Below, in pieces: positions 1 to 10,567 of a stretch of 64,000 bases of DNA (position 1 is the first letter of the stretch; each line of letters begins with the position of its first letter). The notes beneath the pieces were generated by a model. It was not told the origin of the DNA. It saw nothing but the letters and a program-made list of their open reading frames with translations, and ran no database searches. The stretch covers positions 23,377 to 87,376 of the forward strand of contig JAKARW010000002.1 in assembly GCA_021819125.1 (NCBI GenBank), written 5' to 3'. This stretch comes from Pseudomonadota bacterium. GTDB taxonomy: Bacteria; Pseudomonadota; Gammaproteobacteria; Acidiferrobacterales; Acidiferrobacteraceae. The position numbers were made by a program, and so were the translations under genes.

Positions 1-112
1 ACCCAATGTATGAAATCGCGAGAGCACGCCCGCAAACGCGCGTGCGACGATAGGGTCTGCGGGTCGAACCCTTGGTGTCAGTGTGTCACGTGATCGGTCT
101 ACGGTCATCGCC

Positions 113-430
113 CTAGCCTCCTTCCTGCATGGGTGCATGGGTATAGCACTTCTTCGGACAGATCTTGGCGCAGGCCTCGCACCCCACGCAGTTCTTTGGC
201 TGCGCGATGGTCATGACCTTTTTCTCATACTCCCCGTCATCGTCGTCATCCGCGCCGATGGCAATGGGTACGGTCTCACCCTCGTCGGTCAGTCCCACAA
301 GCTGCAGGACGTCGCGCCCGCACACCCGATAGCAGCGCCCGCAACCGATGCACTTGTCGCGGTTTAAGCCTTGGACGAACCGCGGGACCCAGCTGCGTCC
401 GTCAGGCATGGTGACCGCGATGTCAGCCAC
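113..430 (-). CDS. fdxB: nif-specific ferredoxin III (2x[4Fe-4S])
   Basis: Small bacterial-type ferredoxin, 105 aa, expected to carry electrons in nitrogenase maturation or supply. Two cysteine clusters are visible: an N-terminal [11 protein letters not shown] and a C-terminal [15 protein letters not shown], with an acidic stretch (five Asp in a row) between them, as in nif ferredoxin III. I start it at the GTG at 428-430, which has a GGGAGG-type Shine-Dalgarno about 6 bases upstream; the open frame runs further but without support. It overlaps the end of the preceding CCE_0567-type gene by 8 bases and is the last gene of the nifHDK unit. The 112 bases downstream show no clear terminator. Confidence 0.9.
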   Translation of the reverse strand: MADIAVTMPDGRSWVPRFVQGLNRDKCIGCGRCYRVCGRDVLQLVGLTDEGETVPIAIGADDDDDGEYEKKVMTIAQPKNCVGCEACAKICPKKCYTHAPMQEGG

Positions 431-647
431 TGCCGCCTCCCGCCTGAGCGAGTTCGGCGCGCGCCGCGGCCAGGGCCCGGTAGGCCTCATGGGTGTGAGC
501 GGCCACCTCGCGGATCGTCTCCCAACCGACCGGAAGGTCCTCGGCCAGGTCGTGCAGCCGCATCTTGTGTTCGATCGCCTGGGCGCTCAGTTTCTTGATC
601 CGCTTCTTCAGGGTTTCGGTGTCACCGCCGATAAGCTCTTCATTCAT
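423..647 (-). CDS. CCE_0567-family nif-associated protein
   Basis: A 74-aa helical, charged protein of the small CCE_0567 family that regularly sits between the NifX-associated DUF269 protein and ferredoxin III in nif operons; members have been described as metalloproteins of unknown role. What is seen: an N-terminal Lys/Arg-rich helix, then a conserved-looking [14 protein letters not shown] stretch and an Ala-rich helical C-terminus. The ATG at 647 is preferred over one eight codons upstream because it leaves 4 bases after the DUF269 stop and matches the family length. No cysteines are present, so any metal site would use His, Asp or Glu. Confidence 0.8.
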   Translation of the reverse strand: MNEELIGGDTETLKKRIKKLSAQAIEHKMRLHDLAEDLPVGWETIREVAAHTHEAYRALAAARAELAQAGGGSG

Positions 648-651
648 GGCC

Positions 652-1128
652 TTAAAGCCCATAGTTGGCAAGATCTGGATATTGCGTGATCATGGCGACC
701 GCATCGGCGACGAGCTTTTCGCCTTCCGCCCCCAGAGCGGCGAGCGTCGGGTAGCCGTAGCGATGCACGTCGCGCAAGTGTTTATTCACGACCACGATGC
801 GTCCGGCGAGCAGCACGAGACGCCCGAAACCCTCATGGTGCATCTTGATCATGGGCTGGGCCATGACCCCCGTCCGGCGTTCGACGCACAGCCCCACGGC
901 ATTGTAGAAAAGCTCGAGACGCCAGAGGGTCTCCGGGTCCGGATCGCCGATGATCGGCATCTCCTTACGCTTGGCCTTGTCGATGACGTAGGGTTCGAGC
1001 AGGTCGCGGTCGGTCCGTCCGTCCCACGCCCCATGGGTATCCTGCGCCCGCCATTGCTTGACAAGCTCCCGGACGAACGGCGATTGCAGGACCCCATCGT
1101 CTTCCAAGACAGCCTCGTTATGCGCCAT
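652..1128 (-). CDS. NifX-associated nitrogen fixation protein (DUF269)
   Basis: A 158-aa DUF269 protein, nearly always found directly after nifX in nif operons; its molecular role is unresolved but it is presumed to assist FeMo-cofactor handling. Family features seen: the N-terminal [16 protein letters not shown] stretch, an [20 protein letters not shown] core, and a C-terminal LVADAVAMI helix. Start chosen at the ATG at 1128, preceded by GGAGGTGGGCC; an in-frame ATG further upstream lies inside nifX. It overlaps nifX by 11 bases, indicating translational coupling. Confidence 0.9.
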   Translation of the reverse strand: MAHNEAVLEDDGVLQSPFVRELVKQWRAQDTHGAWDGRTDRDLLEPYVIDKAKRKEMPIIGDPDPETLWRLELFYNAVGLCVERRTGVMAQPMIKMHHEGFGRLVLLAGRIVVVNKHLRDVHRYGYPTLAALGAEGEKLVADAVAMITQYPDLANYGL

Positions 1129-1531
1129 GGCCCACCTCCTCATCCCAGGCGAACACGCGCTTTTGGCCTTTGAGCAAGGCCTTGCGCAACCATGGCGGCG
1201 GAGTGCCGGCCAAGACCCGGCGCAACTGCATAAGGAGATCTTCGATCAGCTCCGGGCTCGAGACCTTCACCGGGTGGACATTCTTTGCGACCACGCGTGC
1301 CGCCCCCGACCCTCCGATGGCGGCCACATAAAGAATGGCGCAATCGGCTACCGCCTCGAGCTTGGGGCCAAGCTTGTCCTCGTTGCCGTCCTCGCTCAAC
1401 TCGCCGTCGAATTCATGCACCTGCACGCGTTCGTAGCCATCCGCGGATATCTCGTAGACCGCGATGTTCTTGGCCCAACCGAAATGAGCGTCGACGCGCT
1501 TGAGATCCTGTGTTGCGAATGCGATCTTCAT
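1118..1531 (-). CDS. nifX: nitrogenase cofactor carrier NifX
   Basis: NifX (137 aa) binds the NifB-co and VK-cluster intermediates during FeMo-co synthesis. The protein opens with [18 protein letters not shown], the signature of the NifX/NifB-C-terminal/VnfX domain, and the single domain fills most of the length. The C-terminal 25 residues are basic and variable. It lies 6 bases after nifN and overlaps the DUF269 gene, consistent with one nifE-nifN-nifX-DUF269 assembly block. ATG start with nothing competing. Confidence 0.93.
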   Translation of the reverse strand: MKIAFATQDLKRVDAHFGWAKNIAVYEISADGYERVQVHEFDGELSEDGNEDKLGPKLEAVADCAILYVAAIGGSGAARVVAKNVHPVKVSSPELIEDLLMQLRRVLAGTPPPWLRKALLKGQKRVFAWDEEVGHGA

Positions 1532-1537
1532 GGCGAT

Positions 1538-2965
1538 TCAAGTCTCCCTTGTGGAATGATGAGGCAGGCCCACACCAGCGCACGTCGCGTCTCCCGCCGC
1601 GGGCCCCTGGCGGTGGTCTTGCAAAACATCAAAGGCCCCGTCGCCTGGCTGCCATTCGTGACCGTTGGCAAGAAAGATGTTGCCTACCTCGAAGACGAGG
1701 TCGCGCGTGCCCTTGTAGCCCACGATGACGCGGTGCGCGGCCCCCAGGCGATCGAATATCGGCAGACCCATGCGCAGAAATGGAATACCCAGGCGGTGCG
1801 CGGCCTGACGCCCGTGCGAATGGGTGATCAAGAGGTCGCAGCCGCCGGCCTGCGCCTCCAGATCCTCGAGATCACCGAGGCGTACGCCTTCGGCCGCGAG
1901 GCGGGCGAGCACCGGGGACTCGGTGGTAGTGACGGCCGCGGCAAGCTCGCACCCCATGTCCTTGCACCATGCCCCCAAGGCCCACAACAGGTCCGGCTCG
2001 GCGCCGATAGCCACCCGCTTGCCGCCGAAGAAGAAGTGGGCATCGAGCATGGCATCCACGAGTTGGCTGCGCTGTCTGCGGTATTTGTCGGGTACCGGTC
2101 GCCCGGACAAGGCGCTCAAATAGGCGTACAGCTCGTCTGCGGCCGCAAGCCCCGTCAGACTATCGAACACCTTCGCCGGTACCCCGGTCTTTTCCGTCAA
2201 GACCTGGGCCGCCGGGCGCATCTGTTCGCCGATCGCGATGGTCGCCTCCGAGGCGCCAATCTGTCCGATCTCGGTAACCGTAGTGCCGCCAAGGCTCGTG
2301 GGGCTGAAATCCTCCGGCACGTGGCCATCAAGCGAGCCGGACAGGTCGGGCAGGACGATGGGAGACAAACCGAAGTCGGTCACGATGTCGCGCAGCTCGA
2401 CGATGTCCCCTGGGGTCATGTGGCAGCCTGGCAGGATGGTCACCTGGCCCTTGACGGTCGGCGCGGGCACCGCCAGGGCTTCCATGATGGCGGTAACGGC
2501 CTTGGCCCACCCGTCCTGGAAGGCCCCCTGATAATCCGGTGTCGACACATAGACGATCGGCATGTCGAGTTCCGGATGAGCCCCCTTGATAAGCCGTAGA
2601 TCGCCCGCCACATCGTCACCCTTGGTCTCGGTAAGTCCGGTCGAGGCGATACCGATGAACGCCGGTTTTGCACGCTTGTGGATATTCAAAAGCGCTTTTT
2701 CGATATTTTCGCCGCCGCCGAGGATGGTTGTGACCTCATTCATGGCGGTGGTCTGCAGCGGGATCGATTCGCGGAAGTGGCGCACGAACAACACAAGCCC
2801 AAAGGCCGTGCATCCCTGCGAACCATGAAAGAGCGGCATGGATCCGGCGATTCCCAGAAAGGCAAGCGCCGCCCCCAACGGCTGGCTCATCTTTAGGGGA
2901 TTGACCGTGCAGGCCTTGGTCGCAAGACCCGCGGCGCGGTCATGAATGGCAGCCGGGGCCGTCAT
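1538..2965 (-). CDS. nifN: FeMo-cofactor assembly scaffold NifN
   Basis: NifN (475 aa) forms the NifEN scaffold on which the NifB-derived cluster matures into FeMo-co. It is a NifK homologue: an N-terminal KACTVNPLKMSQPLGAALAF segment gives the first cluster cysteine, FHGSQGCTAFG the second, and the fold runs on to the nitrogenase C-terminal domain. The start is the ATG at 2965, whose ATGA overlaps the nifE stop, a classic coupled junction; a longer reading seven codons upstream would lie within nifE. The C-terminus after about residue 445 is Pro/Gly/His-rich and unlike the core. Confidence 0.95.
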   Translation of the reverse strand: MTAPAAIHDRAAGLATKACTVNPLKMSQPLGAALAFLGIAGSMPLFHGSQGCTAFGLVLFVRHFRESIPLQTTAMNEVTTILGGGENIEKALLNIHKRAKPAFIGIASTGLTETKGDDVAGDLRLIKGAHPELDMPIVYVSTPDYQGAFQDGWAKAVTAIMEALAVPAPTVKGQVTILPGCHMTPGDIVELRDIVTDFGLSPIVLPDLSGSLDGHVPEDFSPTSLGGTTVTEIGQIGASEATIAIGEQMRPAAQVLTEKTGVPAKVFDSLTGLAAADELYAYLSALSGRPVPDKYRRQRSQLVDAMLDAHFFFGGKRVAIGAEPDLLWALGAWCKDMGCELAAAVTTTESPVLARLAAEGVRLGDLEDLEAQAGGCDLLITHSHGRQAAHRLGIPFLRMGLPIFDRLGAAHRVIVGYKGTRDLVFEVGNIFLANGHEWQPGDGAFDVLQDHRQGPAAGDATCAGVGLPHHSTRET

Positions 2966-4356
2966 GACGCCACCTTCGCATCCCATGGCGCCGGGCGGCG
3001 CACCTGCCCCCAGATCGGGTTTGTGAGCGCCTTGTCGATCTCGCCCACCAACGCCACCATGCCATCGTAACCGGCGTAGGCGTGGTGACGCTCCTGATTG
3101 ATATCGAGCCAGGGGACCTTGGCCTTCAGGGCCACGAACTGTGAGCGCCCCCCCGAGAGCATGATGTCGGCGCGCGCGTCCTTCAAAACCCCGTACATCT
3201 CGCGCGGCGTCATGTCCTCGATCATATGGGCCTCGTCACCCATGATCTTCTTGATACGTTCCTTGTCCTCCTTGGTCGATTTCTTGACGCTCGTACCGAC
3301 GATTTCGATGCCGATCTCCTGCAGCGCCGCGACCACGGACCACGACTTCACGCCGCCTGTGATCAAAAGCGCGCGCTTACCCTGAAGCCTTGGCCGATAG
3401 GCGCTAAGCCGTGCCCAGGCGCGCGCCTCCTCGCGCGCGACGAGGGTCTCGACACGCCCCGAAAGATCCGCGGGCGCGCCGCGCGCGATCAGCAAGCGCG
3501 CGATCTCGCGCAGCGCCTCGCTCATGTCCGACACGCCATAGAACGAACCCTCGAAGAACGGGATGCCGTAGCGCTCCTCCATCTTGCGCGCCACATTGAT
3601 CATGGCCTTGGAGCACACCATCATGGCCGCGCGGGCGCGGTGCGCGGATGCCACTTCATGGTAACGCGCATCGCCGCTGATACAGGCAAGGACCCGGATA
3701 CCGAGTTCGGCCAGCAGGGGTTTGACCTGCCAAAGCTCGCCTGCAAGGTTGTACTCGCCGATGATGTTGATGTCGTAGGGCGTCGTGTACTCTGGTTCCT
3801 TTGTGCCTATCACGTACTCGAGCAAGGCCTCGCCGGCCAACTTGTTGCCGAGGTTCTTGCTGCCGACAAAGCCCGGGGCATTGACCGGGATAATGGGCTT
3901 TCCAAACTTCACGCTCGCCGCCTTGCACAAAGCCTCGATGTCATCGCCTATGAGCGCGGTCACGCACGTCTGGTAGACGAATACCGCCGGCGGATCGTAC
4001 TTGGCGAGGATTTCCTTTATGGCGCGAAACAGCCGCTTCTCGCCGCCGAACACCACATCCGTCTCGTTGATGTCCGTCGTGAACCCCGTACGGTACAGGA
4101 GCGGCCCGGAGGACTTCGCCCCGCGGTTGTCCCAGGAGTTGCCTTCGCAGGCGATCGGTCCATGCACCAGGTGCGCGACGTCGGTGATGGGGGCCAGGGC
4201 GATCTTGGCTCCGTCGAAGGCACAACCCCCGGCCGCCGCCCCCGGCTGCAGGGCACGGGTACAGCCTTTCTTACGCGCCTTGTCGTCCTTCCCCTGATTC
4301 TTGCCACAGGCCGGTTCATTGAAGACCTGCTGCACGGTATTGGCCAAGCTGTCCAT
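2962..4356 (-). CDS. nifE: FeMo-cofactor assembly scaffold NifE
   Basis: NifE (464 aa), the NifD-like half of the NifEN scaffold. Seen: N-terminal CTRALQPGAAAGGCAFDGAK (cluster cysteine region), HGPIACEGNSWDNRG (second cysteine), [16 protein letters not shown] (third), and a long C-terminal nitrogenase-type domain. Length is normal for NifE. It follows the 2Fe-2S ferredoxin gene by 27 bases and is coupled to nifN by an ATGA overlap, so it belongs to the nifH-led transcript. Confidence 0.95.
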   Translation of the reverse strand: MDSLANTVQQVFNEPACGKNQGKDDKARKKGCTRALQPGAAAGGCAFDGAKIALAPITDVAHLVHGPIACEGNSWDNRGAKSSGPLLYRTGFTTDINETDVVFGGEKRLFRAIKEILAKYDPPAVFVYQTCVTALIGDDIEALCKAASVKFGKPIIPVNAPGFVGSKNLGNKLAGEALLEYVIGTKEPEYTTPYDINIIGEYNLAGELWQVKPLLAELGIRVLACISGDARYHEVASAHRARAAMMVCSKAMINVARKMEERYGIPFFEGSFYGVSDMSEALREIARLLIARGAPADLSGRVETLVAREEARAWARLSAYRPRLQGKRALLITGGVKSWSVVAALQEIGIEIVGTSVKKSTKEDKERIKKIMGDEAHMIEDMTPREMYGVLKDARADIMLSGGRSQFVALKAKVPWLDINQERHHAYAGYDGMVALVGEIDKALTNPIWGQVRRPAPWDAKVAS

Positions 4357-4383
4357 ACCACCTCCACGACATTCGCGGGCGCT

Positions 4384-4734
4384 TTACGCAAAGACAATGA
4401 TGTCCTCGTCTGTTACCACATATTGGCAAGCGAGCCGCCAGAGCGCCGGATGGGCCGGGATGTCCGCGGCGCGATATTCGGCGTCGGTGAGCTTTCCGGC
4501 GCGATAGAGAAGCGTCTTTTCGTCGGCGCCCAAAATCACCCGCGCCGTGGCACGCTTGCGGTCACGGAACACGACCTTGACGGCACACGCCCCGCATAAC
4601 CCCTGGCCGCAAGTTTTGTGCGCCGGCCACGGCACCTCGCGGGCAAGACTCAAAAGTGTCGCGCAGCGCGACGATTCGATATGGATTACACGCGCCACAT
4701 CGAAGGGGGGAGCAATAAACGTCACGCTGCCCAT
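4384..4734 (-). CDS. [2Fe-2S] ferredoxin between nifK and nifE
   Basis: A 116-aa plant/Shethna-like 2Fe-2S ferredoxin. Cysteines C42, C47 and C50 form the TCGQGLCGAC loop and C103 in LACQY is the fourth ligand, so a complete [2Fe-2S] site is predicted. The ATG at 4734 has AGAGGTG upstream. Its place inside the nifHDK-EN transcript suggests either electron delivery or a protective role like that of the FeSII (Shethna) protein of Azotobacter, which shields nitrogenase from oxygen; sequence alone cannot decide. C24 is an additional cysteine outside the cluster motif. Confidence 0.85.
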   Translation of the reverse strand: MGSVTFIAPPFDVARVIHIESSRCATLLSLAREVPWPAHKTCGQGLCGACAVKVVFRDRKRATARVILGADEKTLLYRAGKLTDAEYRAADIPAHPALWRLACQYVVTDEDIIVFA

Positions 4735-4753
4735 AAATCACCTCTGACTTGCA

Positions 4754-4770
4754 ACACATCCCTGATGTGT
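4754..4770. repeat. short inverted repeat in the nifK-fdx gap
   Basis: ACACATC-CCT-GATGTGT, 7-bp perfect arms with a 3-base loop, in the 78-base gap between nifK and the 2Fe-2S ferredoxin gene. It may be an mRNA processing or partial termination hairpin that lowers expression of the genes after nifK. No T-run follows. Confidence 0.4.
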
Positions 4771-4812
4771 CATTGAGGGACCGCCCGCCGCATCAGACCG
4801 CGGTCGCCAGAC

Positions 4813-6369
4813 CTACCGGATGATGTCGAAGCTGTAGTCGGTCTTGCCCGCTATGTTCGTATCGGCGTCGGTGACGTCAAAGATCTTATCCAGGATTTTC
4901 ACGAGCGTGTTCATGGCGCCCTGGTAGCCCCACAACGGATAGCGGTGGTGGTGATGCCGGTCGAAGATCGGGAACCCTATCCGAATCAAGGGCGTACGCG
5001 TGTCACGCTCGAGAAACTTTCCATAGGTGTTGCCGATCAGGAAATCGACGGGCTCGGTGAACAATAGCGAGCGCATGTGCCAGAGATCGCGCCCCGGGTA
5101 GACGTGACAGCCCTTGCCAAAGGGCGAGGAATCCAAACTCGCCTGCACACGCGCCTCCCACTCCGGCGTGCCGTTGGTGGCCAGGATGTGCACGGGCTCG
5201 GCGCCAAGCTCGAGCAGAAAGCCGGCGAGCCCAAGGGTGAGATCCGGATCCCCATAAAGCGCGAACCGCTTGCCATGGATATGCGCCGACGAGTCGGCAA
5301 TGGCGTCTACCAGCCGGCCGCGCTCGCGCGTGATCTCCTCAGGGATCACGCGCCCCGAGAGCCGCGCCACCTCCATCAGAAAGCGATCGGTGCCAGCCAC
5401 CCCCATGGGGTGGTTGAAGGCCACGACCTCCTGGCCCTTCTTTTTGATATAGGCCAACGTCTTTGGTGTACAGAACTCCTGCATGGAAACCGTGGCCTTG
5501 GCGTGCACGGCGGCGGCGGCATCGCTTAGTTTCGTGCCTCCGTCGTACATGCGAAACTGGCCGTCGGTCGGGGTATCCCACGCATCGCTATTGTCCCCGA
5601 GGATCGTGTAGTCGATGCCCATGAGGCCAAAAAGGCGCTTGATCTCGCGCATATTGCCGACCGTATAGCCGTCGAAGCCGCCGATGAAGTTGATGCTGTC
5701 GCGCGCCTCGCGCACAAGCGGCGCTTCGGTTCCCGCCTTGCCATCCCAGAAATGCTCGAGGATGCTCCTCATGGTGTTGTCATAGCCTGTGACATGGCTG
5801 CCCACGAAGGCCGGCGTATGCGTGAAGGGAACATCGAACGGCTCGGGTACCGAGCCCTTTTCCTTCGCGGCCTTTATGAAGGCATTGAGGTCATCCCCGA
5901 TCACCTCGGCCATGCACGTCGTCGAGACCGCGATCATCTTCGGCTTATAAAGGTTGTAGGCGTTTGCCAGCCCGTCGATCATGTTGTTCAGGCCCCCGAA
6001 CACCGCGGCGTCCTCGGTCATGGACGACGACACGCACGATGTGGGCTCCTTGAAGTGCCGGCTGAAATGGCTGCGATAGTAGGCGACGCAGCCCTGCGAC
6101 CCGTGCACGAACGGCAAGGTCCCCTCAAAACCCACCGCCGCAAACACCGCCCCCAGGGGCTGGCAGGCCTTGGCGGGGTTGACGACCAGGGCCTCGCGCG
6201 CGAAGTTCAGCTCGCGATATTCCTGAGTCTTGGTCCAGTCGACGGCCTTTTGCAGTTCGGCCGCCGGCACCGCGTTCTCGAAGGTTTTCTTGTTTTCGAA
6301 CATGTTCACGTATTCCGGGGACCGGAACAAGGTGAAATGATCGAGGACTTTTTCCGCATTCTGGCTCAT
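4813..6369 (-). CDS. nifK: nitrogenase MoFe protein beta chain
   Basis: NifK (518 aa), beta subunit of dinitrogenase. P-cluster cysteines are visible at C69 (AKACQPLG), C94 ([11 protein letters not shown]) and C152 ([12 protein letters not shown]). Start taken at the ATG at 6369 (MSQNAEKV...), which has GGAGAG upstream; an open frame extends 14 codons further without a ribosome site. It follows nifD by 41 bases. Length is normal for a group I Mo-nitrogenase beta chain. A His-rich patch (HHHH) near the C-terminus is a local oddity. Confidence 0.97.
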   Translation of the reverse strand: MSQNAEKVLDHFTLFRSPEYVNMFENKKTFENAVPAAELQKAVDWTKTQEYRELNFAREALVVNPAKACQPLGAVFAAVGFEGTLPFVHGSQGCVAYYRSHFSRHFKEPTSCVSSSMTEDAAVFGGLNNMIDGLANAYNLYKPKMIAVSTTCMAEVIGDDLNAFIKAAKEKGSVPEPFDVPFTHTPAFVGSHVTGYDNTMRSILEHFWDGKAGTEAPLVREARDSINFIGGFDGYTVGNMREIKRLFGLMGIDYTILGDNSDAWDTPTDGQFRMYDGGTKLSDAAAAVHAKATVSMQEFCTPKTLAYIKKKGQEVVAFNHPMGVAGTDRFLMEVARLSGRVIPEEITRERGRLVDAIADSSAHIHGKRFALYGDPDLTLGLAGFLLELGAEPVHILATNGTPEWEARVQASLDSSPFGKGCHVYPGRDLWHMRSLLFTEPVDFLIGNTYGKFLERDTRTPLIRIGFPIFDRHHHHRYPLWGYQGAMNTLVKILDKIFDVTDADTNIAGKTDYSFDIIR

Positions 6370-6410
6370 AGAAACTCTCCATTCACTTGATTGGGCGACC
6401 GATGACCGCA

Positions 6411-7871
6411 CTATGGCCCTACGTTCCAGGGGGCTTTGGTAAGTCCCCAGACCGGATTGTTGATCGCCATATCCATGTCGCGGGCAAAGATCGCGAAGCC
6501 GTCATAGCCGTGATAGGGGCCCGAGTAGTCCCAGGAATGCATCTGCCGGAAGGGCACACCCATCTTCTGGAACACGTATTTCTCCTTGATCCCCGAACCC
6601 ACGAGGTCCGGCTGCAGGCGGTCGACGAACTTTTCGAACTCGTAGCCTGTCACATCGTCGTAGATCAGTGTGCCATCCTTCACGTAATGGGTGGTGCGCT
6701 GATAGTCGTCGTTATGGCCAAACTCGTAGCCCGTGCCGATGACCTCCATGCCGAGATCCTCGTAGGCGCCTATGACGTGGCGCGGCCTAAGGCCCCCGAC
6801 ATACAGCATGACCTTCTTGCCTTCGAGGCGCGGTTTGTATTTGGCGATGACCGCGTCCATGAGCGGCTGGTATTTGGCAATGACGCGCTCGGCTCCCTCT
6901 TTGATCCGGTCATCGAAATGGCTGGCGATGGCGCGTAGCGACTCCGCCACCTTGGATGGGCCGAAGAAATTGTATTCCACCCACGGGATGCCGAACTTCT
7001 CCTCCATATAGCGGGAGATATAGTTCATCGAGCGATAGCAATGCAGGATGTTGAGCTTGGCCTTAGGCGTGTTTTCGAGTTCGGCAAGGCTCCCGTCGCC
7101 AGACCACTGGGCGATGACGCGAAGCCCCATCTCCTCGAGCAGGATGCGCGACGACCAAGCGTCGCCACCGATGTTGTAGTCGCCGATGATAGCCACGTCA
7201 TAGGGTGTACTTTCAAAGAGCGGCGCCTTCTCGCCACCCTTCTCGAAGACCCAGTCGCGAACCGCATCGTTGGCGATATGGTGGCCGAGCGACTGCGACA
7301 CGCCGCGGAAACCCTCGCAACGTACCGGCACTATGGTCTTGCCGTCGTATTCCTTGGACTTCTTCTTGGCCACCGCCTCGATGTCGTCGCCTATGAGGCC
7401 TATGGGGCACTCGGACTGGATGGTGATGCCATGATTCAGCGGAAACAGTCTTTGGATCTCGTCTAGGATCTTGTCGAGCTTCTTGTCGCCACCGAAAACG
7501 ATGTCCTTTTCCTGAAAATCGGACGTGAACTGCATGGTCACAAAACTATCGACGCCGGTGACGCCGATGTAATAGTTACGCCGCGCGGCCCAGGAATATT
7601 GGCCACATCCGACCGGACCGTGGGAGATATGTATCATGTCCTTGATCGGTCCCCACACGACGCCCTTGGAGCCCGCGTAGGCGCAGCCGCGGATCGTCAT
7701 GACGCCGGGCACCGACTTTATGTTGGATTTCACGCCGCAATCGGGTTTGTCGCCCTCATAGACGTTCAGGTGCTTTGCACGCTTCTTGGCGGTTTTATCC
7801 GGATAGACGGAAAGCGCCTCCGTGATCACCTCGGCATTGCGGGCCTTGACTTCGTCTAGTGTCAGATCCAT
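6411..7871 (-). CDS. nifD: nitrogenase MoFe protein alpha chain
   Basis: NifD (486 aa), which holds FeMo-co. P-cluster ligands C63, C89 (VGCGQYSW) and C155 ([10 protein letters not shown]) are present; the FeMo-co ligands are C278 (LHCYRSMNY) and H445 ([12 protein letters not shown]). No insertion such as that of VFe or FeFe proteins is seen, and no vnfG/anfG-type delta gene lies nearby, so this is a molybdenum nitrogenase. It follows nifH by 53 bases containing a strong hairpin. Confidence 0.98.
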   Translation of the reverse strand: MDLTLDEVKARNAEVITEALSVYPDKTAKKRAKHLNVYEGDKPDCGVKSNIKSVPGVMTIRGCAYAGSKGVVWGPIKDMIHISHGPVGCGQYSWAARRNYYIGVTGVDSFVTMQFTSDFQEKDIVFGGDKKLDKILDEIQRLFPLNHGITIQSECPIGLIGDDIEAVAKKKSKEYDGKTIVPVRCEGFRGVSQSLGHHIANDAVRDWVFEKGGEKAPLFESTPYDVAIIGDYNIGGDAWSSRILLEEMGLRVIAQWSGDGSLAELENTPKAKLNILHCYRSMNYISRYMEEKFGIPWVEYNFFGPSKVAESLRAIASHFDDRIKEGAERVIAKYQPLMDAVIAKYKPRLEGKKVMLYVGGLRPRHVIGAYEDLGMEVIGTGYEFGHNDDYQRTTHYVKDGTLIYDDVTGYEFEKFVDRLQPDLVGSGIKEKYVFQKMGVPFRQMHSWDYSGPYHGYDGFAIFARDMDMAINNPVWGLTKAPWNVGP

Positions 7872-7889
7872 AGCGAACTCCTGTCAGTG

Positions 7890-7912
7890 CGGCCGGGGTT
7901 TTGCCCCGGCCG
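7890..7912 (-). terminator. nifH-nifD intergenic stem-loop (attenuator or stabiliser)
   Basis: CGGCCGGGG-TTTTG-CCCCGGCCG, a perfect 9-bp all-GC stem with a 5-base loop, 13 bases after the nifH stop. No U-run follows on the minus strand, so it is more likely a 3'-end-protecting or partial-termination structure that raises nifH over nifDK mRNA, as described for other nifHDK operons, than a full terminator. Confidence 0.65.
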
Positions 7913-7924
7913 GCGTCAACATCG

Positions 7925-9016
<1,092 letters not shown>

Positions 9017-9026
9017 TTAAAAACGC

Positions 9027-9042
9027 TGTCGCTCTTGCGACA
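9027..9042. promoter_or_regulatory. NifA upstream activator sequence 1 (nifH)
   Basis: TGTCGCTCTTGCGACA, an exact TGT-N10-ACA site whose inner CGC/GCG also pairs. It lies about 42-57 bp upstream of the -24 element of the nifH promoter, closer than the usual 80-150 bp. Confidence 0.8.
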
Positions 9043-9066
9043 AAGTCTGTGCGTGAATGTGGGACT

Positions 9067-9082
9067 TGTCTTAAACGCAACA
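9067..9082. promoter_or_regulatory. NifA upstream activator sequence 2 (nifH)
   Basis: TGTCTTAAACGCAACA, an exact TGT-N10-ACA site, 82-97 bp upstream of the sigma-54 promoter. The two sites are centred 40 bp apart, about four helical turns, so they face the same side of the DNA. Confidence 0.75.
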
Positions 9083-9632
9083 GAGGCGACGCAGGGATAC
9101 GAGACATCCGTCACGGTTCTTTGCGGGATCTCGGAAGGGTCGCGGGCGACGGTGGTCCGATAACGGCGCGGCGGGACCAAAATGGCGGCTTTTCTTGCAA
9201 GAGGTGTTTTCCGGAGATTTCGGCAGGCCAATCGGCGCAACTGCGACGAGGCGGGCCCCGATCGCCACGTATTCGTGATCGTGGGCTGCGAAATCAGCCG
9301 GACCACCCTGCGGTTCATGCGGCAAGGCGAATACGAGACTTAAGGAATGGCTAACGGAAAGGCGCGAGTACCTGCGCCCGCGCACGTCCCCTGTCGTGAT
9401 CGGGGGGTACATGCGCTCAGCACGGCCGGTGCGTCGGCCATCGGTCGGATTCGCGAGGCCAAGCCCCCGACAACGCATTCAGGTCTTGGTCGACATGGCA
9501 TCCGGGGAAGACCGCCCATCGCGTGCCGGGCGCGCATGGCCTCCTGGCGCCGCCCCTTACCGTGGACACCCGCGTCGCAAGCTGCGCCGGGCCTTGAGGC
9601 TAGGCATGGCGCTTCATCGGCGGGGAGATGGG
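9083..9632. other. gene-free stretch between nifH control region and SIR2-like gene
   Basis: About 550 bases with no convincing coding region; open frames on both strands have no homology I recognise and no good ribosome site. A 15-base direct repeat (AAATGGCGGCTTTTC) occurs at 9001-9015 and again from 9180. It separates the 3' end of the nifB-to-SIR2 transcript from the nifH promoter. No terminator hairpin with a T-run was seen. Confidence 0.5.
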
Positions 9633-10511
9633 CTAGGCCGGATTTGCAGCGGACGACGCCCCTTTTGCAAGGCCGCGCGCGTGGGGCACGGTCTTACAAT
9701 CGGCGAGCGCCTCCGTGAAGGCGGCAAGATCCAAGGGAACGGGCGTTATCGACTGCTCGGTCAGGAAGCGGGATTCGTTGCGAGTCATGGTTTCTGACAA
9801 TACCACCCAGTGCGGCCCGCGCGAGCGCTTCATGATCTGACGCGCGAAGGCCCGCTCGAGCTGGGTCGTAAAGCGGCATCCGAGAAATAGAAAGCCCCGA
9901 TCCCGGCGCCATTCCTGCACTTGCGCCGGGATCGGGGTCTGAATGTCGATTTCTGTCAGGACCTCGACAAAATCCGAGTCCGACACGAGAAAGTTGCGCG
10001 CAGGATGGAGGGCGCCGAGCGGCTCGTAGACGAGCGTCGCCCACAGATCGCCCATGGCGCAGTCCGCGCGCGCCCCGTCATGCTGGAAATAATGGACCCA
10101 CGCGCCATAATGTTCGGCTTGGCTCACAGCCTGCACGAGACCCCAGTCGGCGCCCCGCGCCTTGAGCGCCGACTGGAGAAGATCGTCGTACCAGGCGTGC
10201 ACCACGAGCGGGAGACCGGACGCGGCGAGCCAGTCGTGGAGGGCATTGGGCGTGGCGTTCACGGCGAACGCATCGCGCATCAAGGCGCTCACGGTCTTTC
10301 GGTGTTTGAAGTTCTCAATGAACTGGGCGGCGGCCGTGAGATTCCCCCGAATCTTGTGCGGGACCGCGACCTTCTCGACGAGCCGCGAGACCAGCGCCTC
10401 GGGGGTCGCAGGCAGCGGACAGGCGGGGTCGAGTGCGAGCACCCCTGGGCCTATGTAAGGGATGAGTCGGCCCGCGGTCAAGGCTTCGTGCAAGTCGCTG
10501 GGAATGATCAT
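9633..10511 (-). CDS. SIR2-like domain protein of the nif island
   Basis: A 292-aa protein with the opening of a SIR2-like Rossmann domain (AGRLIPYIGPGVL, compare GAGxS), an HAWYDDLLQ stretch where SIR2-like proteins have the TxNYD motif, and a later FLFLGCRFTTQLE segment resembling the IGYSL region. Such proteins occur in nif clusters of several proteobacteria; function unknown. The catalytic His of true sirtuins is not obvious, so deacylase activity should not be assumed. ATG at 10511 with AGGAG upstream. Last gene of the nifB-led unit. Alternatives: NAD-binding or NADase-type SIR2 domain. Confidence 0.7.
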   Translation of the reverse strand: MIIPSDLHEALTAGRLIPYIGPGVLALDPACPLPATPEALVSRLVEKVAVPHKIRGNLTAAAQFIENFKHRKTVSALMRDAFAVNATPNALHDWLAASGLPLVVHAWYDDLLQSALKARGADWGLVQAVSQAEHYGAWVHYFQHDGARADCAMGDLWATLVYEPLGALHPARNFLVSDSDFVEVLTEIDIQTPIPAQVQEWRRDRGFLFLGCRFTTQLERAFARQIMKRSRGPHWVVLSETMTRNESRFLTEQSITPVPLDLAAFTEALADCKTVPHARGLAKGASSAANPA

Positions 10512-10567
10512 AATGGCAAGCTCCTATTCGGGGTGTTGATGCATGGACGCGCCATGGGCGATCTCCC

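Noticed and set aside
1058-2599. A 513-codon plus-strand open frame opposite nifN/nifX
   Set aside because: It is antisense to clear nif genes, has no ribosome site and the translation is Arg/His/Gly-rich with no homology; a GC-rich shadow frame.
9181-9200. TGGCGGC...TTGCA upstream of nifH as a second sigma-54 promoter
   Set aside because: One base too long between the doublets and faces away from nifH.
9347-9718. Plus-strand open frame in the gap upstream of nifH
   Set aside because: Pro/Arg/Ala-rich translation without homology, partly antisense to the SIR2-like gene, no convincing start.
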